A stretch of 64,000 nucleotides of DNA from JADFNB01 sp036397455 (GTDB lineage: Bacteria; Gemmatimonadota; Gemmatimonadetes; Gemmatimonadales; GWC2-71-9): positions 107,822-171,821 of the forward strand of contig DASWIX010000041.1 in assembly GCA_036397455.1 (NCBI GenBank), read 5' to 3'. The position numbers and the translations under genes were made by a program. Of the stretch, positions 52,662 through 61,099 are shown piece by piece; positions within the stretch are counted from its first letter, which is position 1; every line of letters begins with the position of its first letter. The notes under the pieces were generated by a model. That model searched no databases and was not told where the DNA came from. It saw only the letters and a program-made list of their open reading frames with translations.

Positions 52662-53783
52662 GTGGGCAGGCATCGCACCTTCAACTCGGACCGCTTCTTG
52701 GACAAGTTCCAGGGGCGGGAACCTCTGATCCGCGGCTACGTGGGGATTTGGGACGGCCGCCTCGAGTTGGATGGTGCAAAGCTCGACGTTCCCGAGTTCA
52801 AGGAGTTCCTCGTCAACGGGGACGGCGACGGAAAGGACGAGCTGCTCGAGGGATTGTATCGGGCCTACGACCTCTGCTCGGAGCGCGGCCACGAGGATCT
52901 GGTCGCAGCGTGCGGGGATTTCAATTACGACCCCGATCCCAAAGAGGAGCTTCCGGTCGAGTGCCTGAGCCTAAAGGTACGCGTCGAAAACGAGGACGCC
53001 TTCAACCTCGCCTACGACCGGAACACCGTGTGGCTGGCCGAGCGCTTCTCCCTCTATCGGGGGAAGGCAGCCAAGGGCATCAGTGATCCGGCGGCGGCTG
53101 CCGACCGGTTCCAGAAGAAGCTCGGGGAATTCTTCAAGGACGACAAAAAGAGCGACCGGGTCTTGGTGCGCCAATACCGGGAGGGGGACTACGTCAACTT
53201 CATCGTGTACCACGAGAAGCGCACCCAGGCGCAACTCATTTTCAAGGGGACCAAGACCAGGCCCAAGGTCTCGCCGACGGTCCTTCGCCCTGCCCAGCAG
53301 GACTTCATCAGCTACAACGTCAAGACCGGCCAGGTCGAAATCGAGGCGCGGTTCGAGAAGGAGGAGGGCGCCCTGCGGAAACACTTCGCGGAGTGTTGTC
53401 TGGGCGATGCCGACTTCTTCGAAGGTGCCGATGCGGCGAACCGCGTCAACCTGGCCAAGATCGCCGAGGAGGACTTTGCGCTGCCGGTGGACGAGGGCAA
53501 CAACGCCGCGCTGGTCGAACTTCACTTCAGCCTGAAGCAGCAGCACGGTCCCTCCTTCAGCATCCGCTCGAAGAGCGTCCTTGAAACCCTCGAGAAGAAC
53601 TACCTGCGCAAGAGGCTGGACGGCGACATGATCCGGCGCGCGGTGTTCAAGATCACGTTCCCCGACGACAAGCGCGGGAAGCGCGTCGAGCTCGCCGGGA
53701 CGAACAAGGTCAAGTTCAAGCGGGCCACCCACGCCGAGGAGGTTTTCCGATACTTGAGGGACTGGAAAGTTGTCCGTGACTGA
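52662..53783 (+). CDS. hypothetical protein, first of an overlapping unknown pair
   Basis: The 373-residue soluble protein starts with GTG behind AAAGGA. It is rich in Lys, Glu and Asp with no signal or membrane helix. Visible landmarks are FNSDRFLDKFQGREPLIRGY near the start, DFISYNVKTGQVEIEARF (about 210-227), an acidic-aromatic FAECCLGDADFFEGAD (about 244-259) and a C-terminal basic segment. No known domain is recognised. It overlaps the next gene by 8 nt, so the two products probably work in one complex. Its position between the repressor and terminators suggests an accessory (for example defence) cargo cassette. Confidence 0.7.
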   Translation: MGRHRTFNSDRFLDKFQGREPLIRGYVGIWDGRLELDGAKLDVPEFKEFLVNGDGDGKDELLEGLYRAYDLCSERGHEDLVAACGDFNYDPDPKEELPVECLSLKVRVENEDAFNLAYDRNTVWLAERFSLYRGKAAKGISDPAAAADRFQKKLGEFFKDDKKSDRVLVRQYREGDYVNFIVYHEKRTQAQLIFKGTKTRPKVSPTVLRPAQQDFISYNVKTGQVEIEARFEKEEGALRKHFAECCLGDADFFEGADAANRVNLAKIAEEDFALPVDEGNNAALVELHFSLKQQHGPSFSIRSKSVLETLEKNYLRKRLDGDMIRRAVFKITFPDDKRGKRVELAGTNKVKFKRATHAEEVFRYLRDWKVVRD

Positions 53784-54858
53784 ATCGCTGCTCGGCTTCA
53801 TTCTCGCCCGACTCGACCAGGTGGGGAGCCCTCTTTACCTCCACCGGGAGCTGGAGCGATTCCCGTCCGAGGAACTGAAGGCGCTGTTGTCTTCGGGCAT
53901 CCTCCGTGAGACGTCGAGAGCGGAGAGGGTCGGCGACCTGATAGTCCGCCAGACGGCCAAGGGGCTCTTCGGCGTAGCCGACGAGGACGAGTTCTTCCAG
54001 CCTGTCCCGCTAGTCGAGGACGACGTTCGTCAGTACGAGGTCGTCGTGTCGAAGGTCATTGACCGCATCCGCCGGGCCAACGACCTAAAAGGAGTCCCCG
54101 TCGAGAACGGAAAGCGGCTCTTCCTCGTGGGAGAGCGGGTCCTTCCGGGCCGTCAACGTGCGGACGTGTACCTGTCCTTGGAAAACCACGATCCGGGGGA
54201 CTTCATGTCCATCTGCAAGAAGGTCCACCCGACAAATCCCCGCCCCGTGGTCATGCTTGTGCCCAGGCCCATTCCGCTGTCCGTGGAAAGCGTCCAGCTG
54301 CTGAGAAGTTGGGATGTGTTTGTCGCTCCGCTCACTGCACATCTGGACGGAAAGCGCTGGGCACTGCCCTGGGACCAGATTCTGAAGAGGAGCGTAGAGC
54401 CGGCAGCGGGGCAGGAATCAGCCCAGAAGGTCTACTGCCATGTCATCGCCTCCGAGGGCACACGCTCCTTGGACAAGGCCCAGTACGAGAAACTCGTGAA
54501 GACCCGAAATCAGTTCGCCATGTTCCTCGACGGCATGACCCGAGAGGCGATCTGTCGGGATGACAAGAACAAACCGCGCACCGCGAAGCTCACGTCAAGG
54601 GAACTTGCGATTCTGGGCGACTACATCAGAGCGGGCAAGGCCGTGCGACCATATGCCACGACGACGGGAGGCAACTCCTCCAGCTCGGAGGCTGCGCGCA
54701 GACTCTTCGAAAGTGCGCGCAAGAAAGTGGACGTGAAGCGCGGTCGTTATGAGTACCGCGCCTTCCGTCTCCTCAAGAACCCAACTGATCCAAAGCTGAA
54801 CTCCTTCGAGTTCCTGCCACCCGACGATCTGAAGTACTGCGTGATCCTTCCCGCCTGA
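53776..54858 (+). CDS. hypothetical protein, second of an overlapping unknown pair
   Basis: The ~360-residue protein has an N-terminal segment that reads like a winged helix (ARLDQVGSPLYLHRELERFP, SGILRETS). A middle alpha/beta region (about 105-195) includes KRLFLVGERVLPG, ADVYLSLENHD and PRPVVMLVPRPIPLS, and a C-terminal second winged-helix-like part (LTSRELAILGDYIRAG, SSSEAARRLFESARKKV). This could be a DNA- or RNA-binding sensor with a nuclease-like core, but no catalytic motif is certain. GTG 53776 is preferred to TTG 53770 because GGAAAG lies 6 nt upstream of it. Two terminator-like hairpins follow. Confidence 0.7.
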   Translation: MTESLLGFILARLDQVGSPLYLHRELERFPSEELKALLSSGILRETSRAERVGDLIVRQTAKGLFGVADEDEFFQPVPLVEDDVRQYEVVVSKVIDRIRRANDLKGVPVENGKRLFLVGERVLPGRQRADVYLSLENHDPGDFMSICKKVHPTNPRPVVMLVPRPIPLSVESVQLLRSWDVFVAPLTAHLDGKRWALPWDQILKRSVEPAAGQESAQKVYCHVIASEGTRSLDKAQYEKLVKTRNQFAMFLDGMTREAICRDDKNKPRTAKLTSRELAILGDYIRAGKAVRPYATTTGGNSSSSEAARRLFESARKKVDVKRGRYEYRAFRLLKNPTDPKLNSFEFLPPDDLKYCVILPA

Positions 54859-54860
54859 CG

Positions 54861-54881
54861 GCGAAGCGCCTAGCGCTTCGC
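54861..54881. terminator. hairpin after the unknown gene pair
   Basis: GCGAAGCGC and GCGCTTCGC form perfect 9-bp arms with a 3-nt CTA loop, 2 nt after the stop codon. The following T-run is weak (TCCCTTC), so it may stabilise the mRNA end or pause transcription. Confidence 0.6.
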
Positions 54882-54932
54882 TCCCTTCTCGCTCGCGTCT
54901 CGCTCCATCCTCGTTCCCCATCCGCATGATTG

Positions 54933-54969
54933 AGGTCAGAGCGGCCAACAAGGTCGCCTGACCTTTTTT
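54933..54969 (+). terminator. intrinsic terminator
   Basis: AGGTCAG and CTGACCT pair as the stem base, with an inner GC-rich loop, and the second arm runs into six T residues (54964-54969). This ends the repressor/unknown-gene transcript and separates it from the zinc-ribbon gene. Confidence 0.75.
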
Positions 54970-54993
54970 GTTGTGCGGAAAGGAGGTGAGCGC

Positions 54994-55197
54994 GTGGAGA
55001 AGGAATGGCGCTGCAAGGAGTGTGACACGCTCCTCGGCGTTGAACGCGGAGCGCGGCTGCACCTGCGTTACAAGCAGGCGCAGTACGTCGTGGACGGCGG
55101 CGACTACAGCGTGATCGCCGTCTGCCGCAATTGCTCCACCGTCAACGAGCGAAACGGAACGCAGGGACCGCCGCAGCCCGTCGCTGCGAGCGGGTAA
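54994..55197 (+). CDS. small zinc-ribbon protein (Com-like)
   Basis: The 67-residue protein has two Cys pairs, CKECD (about 7-10) and CRNCS (about 45-48), separated by a basic strand region (ARLHLRYKQAQYVV). This spacing resembles the Mu Com translational activator and other phage zinc ribbons. It starts with GTG 7 nt after a perfect AGGAGG, right downstream of a terminator, so it is likely the first gene of a new transcript, though no clear -10/-35 was identified. It may regulate translation or bind nucleic acid; this is inferred from fold class. Confidence 0.65.
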   Translation: MEKEWRCKECDTLLGVERGARLHLRYKQAQYVVDGGDYSVIAVCRNCSTVNERNGTQGPPQPVAASG

Positions 55198-55226
55198 CAG
55201 GACCAACTCAAGAACCATGAGGCGCA

Positions 55227-55285
55227 TGACGCCCTAACGCAGGCCAATCGAGGCGACTGACGCCCGGCCGGAAGGCAGGGCGTCA
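55227..55285 (+). promoter_or_regulatory. repeat/hairpin region over the start of the sigma-like gene
   Basis: TGACGCCC occurs at 55227-55234 and 55258-55265, and its inverse GGGCGTCA at 55278-55285. The last two form an 8-bp stem whose 12-nt loop contains the likely ribosome-binding GGAAGG and whose 3' arm ends on the A of the ATG at 55285. It could control translation or bind a dimeric regulator. Confidence 0.5.
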
Positions 55286-56046
55286 TGGCAAGTCCCTCGA
55301 GGGATCGCGAGCGTGAACGGCTTGAACAGGAACTCAAGAACGAAAAGTACCAGAGGCTCCTCATGAAGCTGCACCGGGAGGAGCCCTTCCTCCGGCAGTT
55401 CAGGACGTGGGCGGACGTCATCGCGTTCATGCGCAACGGGACGTCGCAGGACCCGCGCAAGGATGAGGTTCTCCGCCCGATCTTCGAGGCCCACAGTGAG
55501 GACGAGGACCCGCGCTGGCGGGCAATCCTCATGGCGATTTTCTGGCCCGGCCTCGAGTCGATCCACTTCCAGAAACGCGGCTGGGACGCCGACGTGGACG
55601 AGCGCTGGCAGAACATCACGTGGACCTTCCTCCAGGTTCTCTGCCGGATCGACGTGAAGCGCCGGCCCGACCGGCTCGTCCAGAAGGTCTACAACGACAC
55701 CGTCCACCATCTCCACGACGAGTACAGGCGCGCCTGGAACCGCTCGAACCGCGAGTTCACCGCGGAGCCCGAGGAGATCGACGCTCTGGCCGGCGGCGTC
55801 GAGGGAATCGACTTCGCCGGCATCGAGCTCCGCGAGGCGCAGGAGATCGAGATCAACCGGCTGCGGGAGCACCTCGATGCGAACCGGATCACCGAGGCCG
55901 ACTTCCTCCTGCTGATCGGCACGCGCGTCTACGGCAAGTCCGTCGCGGACTACGCCCGCGAGGCGGGCCTCGACTACCAGGTCGCCAAGAAGCGCCGCCA
56001 GCGAGCCGAGGCCGTCATCCGCCGCTTCGAGAAGGAAAAGCCGTGA
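55285..56046 (+). CDS. sigma-70-like protein of the element
   Basis: The 253-residue protein has an N-terminal charged coiled region (about 5-35) and a region-2-like helix set (about 75-155: RWRAILMAIFWPGLESI, WQNITWTFLQVLCRID, VYNDTVHHLHDEYRRAW). Its C-terminal part is a region-4-like helix-turn-helix (about 190-250: LREHLDANRITEADFLLLIG, YGKSVADYAREAGLDYQVAK, RRQRAEAVIRRF). It resembles ECF-like sigma factors and phage sigma-like regulators that drive late genes. Promoter targets cannot be seen. The hairpin around its start suggests special control. Confidence 0.65.
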   Translation: MASPSRDRERERLEQELKNEKYQRLLMKLHREEPFLRQFRTWADVIAFMRNGTSQDPRKDEVLRPIFEAHSEDEDPRWRAILMAIFWPGLESIHFQKRGWDADVDERWQNITWTFLQVLCRIDVKRRPDRLVQKVYNDTVHHLHDEYRRAWNRSNREFTAEPEEIDALAGGVEGIDFAGIELREAQEIEINRLREHLDANRITEADFLLLIGTRVYGKSVADYAREAGLDYQVAKKRRQRAEAVIRRFEKEKP

Positions 56047-56138
56047 GTCCCGAGGCGCCCTGTCCCCGCGCGGGGGCCTCATCCCCCCTTTGGTCCTCGG
56101 AGGCGAATGACGTGACGGACGAAGGAGGCGAGGACGCC

Positions 56139-56405
56139 ATGATCAGCAAAGCCGAAGCGAAAGAACTGATCAACGACCTCTTCGAGGAGGAGGCCCTCGT
56201 CATCGGCGGCCTGGTCGCGGTCCACGAGATGGACGACGACTTGGTCTGGCGGCTCGTGAAGAACCTCGACGTGATCCGCGGGAAGGTCCTCCGCCGCCTC
56301 GACGACAAGGCCCCGGCCGACGGGGACGGCTCGCCGCCCCGGCGGCCCAACCTCAAGCCGCATCCGGCCATCGAGGATTTCCTCCTCTCGCTGAGGAGGG
56401 CGTGA
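56139..56405 (+). CDS. small hypothetical protein of the element
   Basis: The 88-residue protein is acidic and helical (AEAKELINDLFEEEALVIGG, then VWRLVKNLDVIRGKVLRRLD), with a Pro-rich hinge and a short C-terminal helix (IEDFLLSLRRA). AGGAGG lies 10 nt before ATG 56139; an in-frame GTG at 56112 with GGAGG upstream is an alternative. No family is recognised. It precedes the recombination genes and may be an early regulator. Confidence 0.55.
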   Translation: MISKAEAKELINDLFEEEALVIGGLVAVHEMDDDLVWRLVKNLDVIRGKVLRRLDDKAPADGDGSPPRRPNLKPHPAIEDFLLSLRRA

Positions 56406-56408
56406 TCC

Positions 56409-56603
56409 GTGGCGACGCCGCCCATCGAGCTCAAGCGCCACTTCCACACGCTCTCCGAGAAGGAGACCGACGAGGTGGTCGATGTCGTGGCGGATTTGAT
56501 CGTGAACTTTCTGAAGGCGAAGCGCGACCCCGAGCAATCGGCGGAGCGCAGGCAGGAACGAACCCATGAACGAAGCGACGCGCAGCAATCCGAGTCCCGC
56601 TGA
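56409..56603 (+). CDS. small hypothetical protein overlapping the nuclease gene
   Basis: The 64-residue helical protein (LSEKETDEVVDVVADLIVNF core, basic/Gln-rich tail) starts with GTG 3 nt after the previous stop behind GGAGGG. Its last 38 nt overlap the nuclease gene in another frame. Its short size and tight packing fit phage early genes. No family is recognised. Confidence 0.5.
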   Translation: MATPPIELKRHFHTLSEKETDEVVDVVADLIVNFLKAKRDPEQSAERRQERTHERSDAQQSESR

Positions 56604-57423
56604 GTCGGCCGTCGCCGTCGCCGGCAAGACCGGACCGGGCGAGCGCAGGCCGGAGAAGCGGCACCTGAGCTTCACGCAGCTCAACATGTTCCTGCGCTGC
56701 CCGCGCCAGTACGAGTACCGCTACATCAAGGGCCTGAAGGTCCCGCCCTCGGGGGCGATGGTCCAGAGCCGGGTGTGGCATCAGACCGTCGAGCTGAACT
56801 ACCGGCAGAAGATCGACTCCGACCGCGACCTGGCCCTGGGAGAGATGCAGGAGTTCTTCGCGGCCCAGTTCGACGTCGCGCTGGCAAGCGAGGAGGTCGC
56901 GTTCGAGCCGGGCGAGAAGCCCGGCACGCTCAAGGACCAGGGCACGGCCATCGTCGCCGCGCACCACAAGACCATCGCGCCGGAGGTCCGTCCGCTTCTC
57001 GTCGAGGAGCGCTTCACCGTGGACCTGGGCGAGGACTTCCCCTTCGACCTCGTCGGCGTGTGGGACCTCGTCGAACGCGACGGGACCATCGCCGACAACA
57101 AGGCCTACGGCAAGACGCCGCGCCAGGAGGACCTGGACAAGGACCTCCAGTTCACCGCCTACGCCCTGGGGTTCCGTGCCACGCGCGGCGAGATCGAGCC
57201 CGGGCTGCGCATGGACGCCATCGTCAAGACCAAGAACCCGAAGGCGGTCCAGCTCCACACGCGGCGCACGAACGACAACTGCCGGTGGCTGCTTCGCCTG
57301 ATCGAGCAGGTCGGCACGGCCATCGACTCGGGAATCTTCTACCCCAACCCCAACGGCTGGCACTGCAGTCCCCGCTTCTGCGGGTACTGGGGCCTTTGCA
57401 TGGGAAGCAAGAACGGGAGGTGA
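56566..57423 (+). CDS. Cas4-like PD-(D/E)XK exonuclease
   Basis: The 285-residue protein begins the nuclease core at SFTQLNMFLRCPRQYEYRYI (RecB/Cas4 motif I with the first Cys). It then has VGVWDLVERDGTIADNKAYGK, where D...DNK stands for the usual D-x(n)-(D/E)-x-K, and QFTAYAL (motif III). The C-terminal HCSPRFCGYWGLC supplies three more Cys, so an iron-sulfur cluster of the Cas4/AddB type is likely. Such phage enzymes resect DNA ends for single-strand annealing. No CRISPR array is near, so a CRISPR role is not suggested. It is followed by the Sak4-like gene. Confidence 0.82.
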   Translation: MNEATRSNPSPAESAVAVAGKTGPGERRPEKRHLSFTQLNMFLRCPRQYEYRYIKGLKVPPSGAMVQSRVWHQTVELNYRQKIDSDRDLALGEMQEFFAAQFDVALASEEVAFEPGEKPGTLKDQGTAIVAAHHKTIAPEVRPLLVEERFTVDLGEDFPFDLVGVWDLVERDGTIADNKAYGKTPRQEDLDKDLQFTAYALGFRATRGEIEPGLRMDAIVKTKNPKAVQLHTRRTNDNCRWLLRLIEQVGTAIDSGIFYPNPNGWHCSPRFCGYWGLCMGSKNGR

Positions 57424-57427
57424 CGCC

Positions 57428-58450
57428 ATGAAGACGAACGTGACCCTGCCCGACGAGGCGCAGGGAGCCGGACCGCCGGAGCGCGCGCCGGCGGCAGCGA
57501 CGGAGAAGCCCATCCACGTGGACTTCTCGAAGAAGGACCAGACTGATTCGCCCTTCCAGAAGGCGCGGTCGCTCGACAAGCGGCTCAAGCTCTTCCTGTG
57601 GGGCGATTCCGGCGTGGGCAAGACGACGCTGGCGCTGCAGTTCCCCAAGCCCGTGGTCATCGACCTCGAGGGCGGGGCCGACCTCTACGGCGAGTCGTTC
57701 GACTTCGACGTCCTGCGGGCCTCGACGGCCGACGAGGCGATGGACGCGGCGCAGTGGCTGCTCACGCACCCACACGCCTACCGGACGCTCGTCATCGACC
57801 CGATCACCGTCTACTGGGACGCGCTCCAGAAGAAGTGGTCGGACATCTTCCTGCGCCGGAACAAGGGCTCGAAGGGCTACAAGTTCGAGTTCTACGACCT
57901 GCAGCCGCGCGACTGGATGACGGTCAAGGCGGAGTTCAAGGACTTCATCCGCAAGCTCATCGCGCTGGACATGAACGTCATCGTCACGGCGCGGCAGAAG
58001 GTCCAGTACGCCGACGGTGGGTTCATGAAGGCCATCGGGGAGACCTTCGACGGCGAGAAGTCGCTGCCCTACCTCTTCGACACCATCGTGCGGCTCTACC
58101 GCGACGAGAAGGGCCGGTTCCTGGGCGAGTGCCTGAAGGACCGGTCCAACAAGCTCCCGCCCGGGGAGTTCGAGTGCTCGTTCGCGCGCCTCGAGGAGCT
58201 CTTCGGGAAGAAGACGCTGGCCCGCAAGGCGCGGCCGACCGCCTTCGCCACCGACGTCCAGAAGCGGCAGATCCGCGAGCACATCGCGCGCTTCGAGATG
58301 ACGCCGGAGCAGGTCGCCCGGCGGCTGGCCGCCTACGGGGCGGAGAGCCTCGACGACCTCACCGAGGAGAACGCGCGGGTCATCCTCACCAAGTTCGAAT
58401 CGGCCCTCGCCGCGAAAGGCGGGGCCACAACCTCAGGAAAGGAGGCGTAA
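57428..58450 (+). CDS. Sak4-like RecA-family ATPase
   Basis: The 340-residue protein has Walker A WGDSGVGKTT (about 58-67), a Walker B strand RTLVIDPITVYWD (about 118-130), and a RecA-like core ending with a VRLYRDEKGRFLGECLKDRSN segment. The C-terminal ~70 residues are helical (EQVARRLAAYG). Sak4 proteins are single-strand-annealing recombinases of phages, usually encoded next to an SSB and an exonuclease, exactly as here. GGAGG lies 7 nt before the ATG. Confidence 0.85.
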   Translation: MKTNVTLPDEAQGAGPPERAPAAATEKPIHVDFSKKDQTDSPFQKARSLDKRLKLFLWGDSGVGKTTLALQFPKPVVIDLEGGADLYGESFDFDVLRASTADEAMDAAQWLLTHPHAYRTLVIDPITVYWDALQKKWSDIFLRRNKGSKGYKFEFYDLQPRDWMTVKAEFKDFIRKLIALDMNVIVTARQKVQYADGGFMKAIGETFDGEKSLPYLFDTIVRLYRDEKGRFLGECLKDRSNKLPPGEFECSFARLEELFGKKTLARKARPTAFATDVQKRQIREHIARFEMTPEQVARRLAAYGAESLDDLTEENARVILTKFESALAAKGGATTSGKEA

Positions 58451-58453
58451 GCC

Positions 58454-58927
58454 ATGCCCAGGATCGATTTCAACAACGTGGACGACGTCCAGGACTTCTC
58501 GCCGTTGCCGGACGGGAAGTACCTCTGCCGCGTGGCGGAGGTGGAGGAAGCGGCGACCCAGTACGGCGACGAGATGTGGAAGCTCCGGTTCGCGGTCGAG
58601 TCCGGCCCGCACCGGGGGCGCTACATCTTCGACAACATGGTCTTCAGCGACGCGGCCATGAAGCGGGTGAAGCTCATCTGCTCCCGCCTGGGGCTCGACA
58701 TCTCGCGCGAGCTCGACCTGACCCCGGCCCTGATCAAGGGGCGGAGCTGCTACGTGACGGTCGAGACCGAGGAGTACGAGGACCAGGAGGGCAACGCCAA
58801 GAAGCGCAACGTGGTCCCGTTCGCCGGCTACGAGCGCGCCGACGGCGCGCCCGCGGCGACGACTCCGGCGGCCGGGAAGCCCGGCGGCGGCGCGGAGGAC
58901 GACAGCGAGGAAGACCTCCCCTTCTGA
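58454..58927 (+). CDS. DUF669 SSB-like protein
   Basis: The 157-residue protein starts FNNVDDVQDFSPLPDGKYLCRV, the DUF669 pattern, with a beta-rich body (about 15-125). It ends in a Gly/Pro/Ala linker and the acidic tip DDSEEDLPF. That tip is the same kind of tail by which bacterial SSB recruits partners, so this is almost certainly the element's own single-strand-binding protein for the Sak4 recombinase and the primase-helicase. AGGAGG precedes the ATG. Confidence 0.85.
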   Translation: MPRIDFNNVDDVQDFSPLPDGKYLCRVAEVEEAATQYGDEMWKLRFAVESGPHRGRYIFDNMVFSDAAMKRVKLICSRLGLDISRELDLTPALIKGRSCYVTVETEEYEDQEGNAKKRNVVPFAGYERADGAPAATTPAAGKPGGGAEDDSEEDLPF

Positions 58928-59002
58928 GCGTTCCGACCGGCCCGATGTCCTGGCGACTCCGGGCGCGACCGGATCGGCTGCTGAAGAACTTGGAAGGGGA
59001 TC

Positions 59003-61099
59003 ATGCGCGACGGCCACGAACAACTGCAGGGGGTCCTATCGACCATCAAGTTCCACCAGGCGAACTTCCTGATCGGGGTCCTGGACGACGGGACCACCGT
59101 GAAGGGCAACATGCTCTCGCCGCAGGTGGGGCTGGAGTACACGTTCCACGGGCGGCGGGAGCGCCACCCGCGCTGGGGCGAGCAGTTCGCCTTCGCGGAC
59201 TACCGCGCCTCGTATCCCACCGACCTCGACGCGGTCCGCTCCTACCTCATGGAGAACTGCAAGTGGATCGGGCCCGAGATCTCCAAGCGCCTCGTCAACA
59301 CCTACGCGAAGGAGACCCTTGCGATCTGCAAGGAGCACCCGGACCGGGTGGCCTCCGAGATCGCCGGCATCACGTTGCGCCGCGCCCAGGAGATCGCGGC
59401 GATGCTGCGGAACAACGAAGCCAATGAGAAGCTGCAGCTCGCCCTCAAGGACCTCCTCGGCGGCACCAAGGTCAACCGCCGCGCCGCAAACCAGATTCTG
59501 GAGAAGTGGGGCCAGGACGCGCCCGCGCGCATCCGCGAGAACCCCTACGCGCTTATCGAGGCCATCGACGGCATCGGCTTCCTCACCGCCGACGAGGTGG
59601 CCCGGAAGATCGGCTACGACTTCTCCGGCGCCCCGCGCATCCGAGCCGGCACGATCCACACGCTCAAGGAACAGGCCTTCGGCCAAGGCCACACCTGCCT
59701 TCCTACCGCCAAGCTGCTCGCCGAGGCGGGGAAAATCCTCGCCGTCGCGCCCGAGCGCATCAGCGGCGAGATCGGTCCGCTGGAGAAGGACGGCCTAGTC
59801 GTCGCCGTCGACGGGTTCGTCTACCTCAAGAGCTACCACGACGACGAGAAGCTGGTCGCGGAGAAGCTGAAGGTCCTCGCCCGCCAGACGCTCCCGCCCG
59901 GGGAGCCCGACTTCGAGGGCCTCGCCGACGACCAGAAGGAGGCGCTCTCCAAGGCGGTCGCGAGCGGCGTCTTCATCCTCACCGGCGCGCCCGGCACGGG
60001 GAAGACCTACACGATCAAGCGGATCATCAGCTCGTTCCCCGAGACCCGGATCGCCCTCGCGGCCCCCACGGGCAAGGCGGCCAAGCGCGTCTACGAACAG
60101 AGCGGGCGGCTCGCGCTCACCATCCACAAGCTCCTGGAGCCCCAGAAGGTCGGCGGCAACTTCGTGTTCACGCGCGACGCGGAGAACCCCATCGAGGCGG
60201 ACCTCATCGTCCTCGACGAGGTCAGCATGGTGGACACGCCGCTCATGGCGCGGTTCCTCGAAGCGGTCGCGCCGGGGACGCGGCTCGTTCTGGTGGGCGA
60301 CACCTACCAGCTCCCCTCGGTTGGGCCGGGGAACATCCTCAAGGACCTGATCGCCTCCGGCGCGATCCCCTCGACCGAGCTCACGATCATCAAGCGCCAG
60401 GACGAGGGGCTCATCATCCGCAACTGTCACCGGATCAAGAACGGCGAGGACATCGAGCTCGGCAACTCCACGGCGCGCGACTTCTTCGTCCTCAAGCGCG
60501 ACGGCGACGAGGAGATCCGCGAGACCATCCTCGATCTCGTCTCGCACCGGTTCCCCGAGTCCTACCAGGCGGACCCGCTTCGAGAGGTCCAGGTCATCAC
60601 GCCGCTCCGGGAGAAGACCGCGCTCTCCTGCAAGGCCCTGAACGAGGAGTTCCAGCGGCGCATCAACCCCAAGCCGAAGCTCGACGGCGTGCGCTTCAAG
60701 GTCGGCGACAAGGTCATCCAGACGAAGAACCAGTACGACCTCGACATCATCAACGGCGACATCGGGTACGTCCTCGACCTCGACAAGACGGGGCGCACCA
60801 TCACGGTCGCGTTCGAGAACCCCGAGCGCGTGGTCGAGCTGCCGCTCTACGAGAACGACCTCGACCTCGCCTACGCCATCACGTGCCACAAGTTCCAGGG
60901 CAGCGAGGCGCGGATCATCGTCGTCCCCATCCACCGCAGCTTCGGGCCTTTGATCATGCAGAGGAACTGGATCTACACGGCGGTGAGCCGGGCCCGGGAG
61001 GTCTGCGTCCTGGTCGGGCAGCGCGAGGAGGTGCCGCAGATCATCCGCCGCAATCACCAGCAGCGCCGGTTCACGCGCCTTCAGGAGATGCTCCGGTGA
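59003..61099 (+). CDS. RecD2-like helicase
   Basis: The 698-residue helicase has an OB-like start, helix-hairpin-helix repeats (about 85-260, with NPYALIEAIDGIGFLTADEVARKIG) and SF1B motor motifs: Walker A GAPGTGKTYT (about 330), LAAPTGKAAKRV, Walker B LIVLDEVSMVD (about 401), GDTYQLPSVGPG and VITPLREK. It ends with the UvrD_C_2 box AITCHKFQGSEA (about 628). RecD2 is a 5'-3' helicase; phage copies help recombination-dependent replication. Its stop overlaps the ERCC4 nuclease GTG by 4 nt. Confidence 0.92.
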   Translation: MRDGHEQLQGVLSTIKFHQANFLIGVLDDGTTVKGNMLSPQVGLEYTFHGRRERHPRWGEQFAFADYRASYPTDLDAVRSYLMENCKWIGPEISKRLVNTYAKETLAICKEHPDRVASEIAGITLRRAQEIAAMLRNNEANEKLQLALKDLLGGTKVNRRAANQILEKWGQDAPARIRENPYALIEAIDGIGFLTADEVARKIGYDFSGAPRIRAGTIHTLKEQAFGQGHTCLPTAKLLAEAGKILAVAPERISGEIGPLEKDGLVVAVDGFVYLKSYHDDEKLVAEKLKVLARQTLPPGEPDFEGLADDQKEALSKAVASGVFILTGAPGTGKTYTIKRIISSFPETRIALAAPTGKAAKRVYEQSGRLALTIHKLLEPQKVGGNFVFTRDAENPIEADLIVLDEVSMVDTPLMARFLEAVAPGTRLVLVGDTYQLPSVGPGNILKDLIASGAIPSTELTIIKRQDEGLIIRNCHRIKNGEDIELGNSTARDFFVLKRDGDEEIRETILDLVSHRFPESYQADPLREVQVITPLREKTALSCKALNEEFQRRINPKPKLDGVRFKVGDKVIQTKNQYDLDIINGDIGYVLDLDKTGRTITVAFENPERVVELPLYENDLDLAYAITCHKFQGSEARIIVVPIHRSFGPLIMQRNWIYTAVSRAREVCVLVGQREEVPQIIRRNHQQRRFTRLQEMLR

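Noticed and set aside
56566..57423. CRISPR-Cas involvement because of the Cas4-like nuclease
   Set aside because: No repeat-spacer array and no other cas gene is present. Cas4-like nucleases are common in phage recombination modules.
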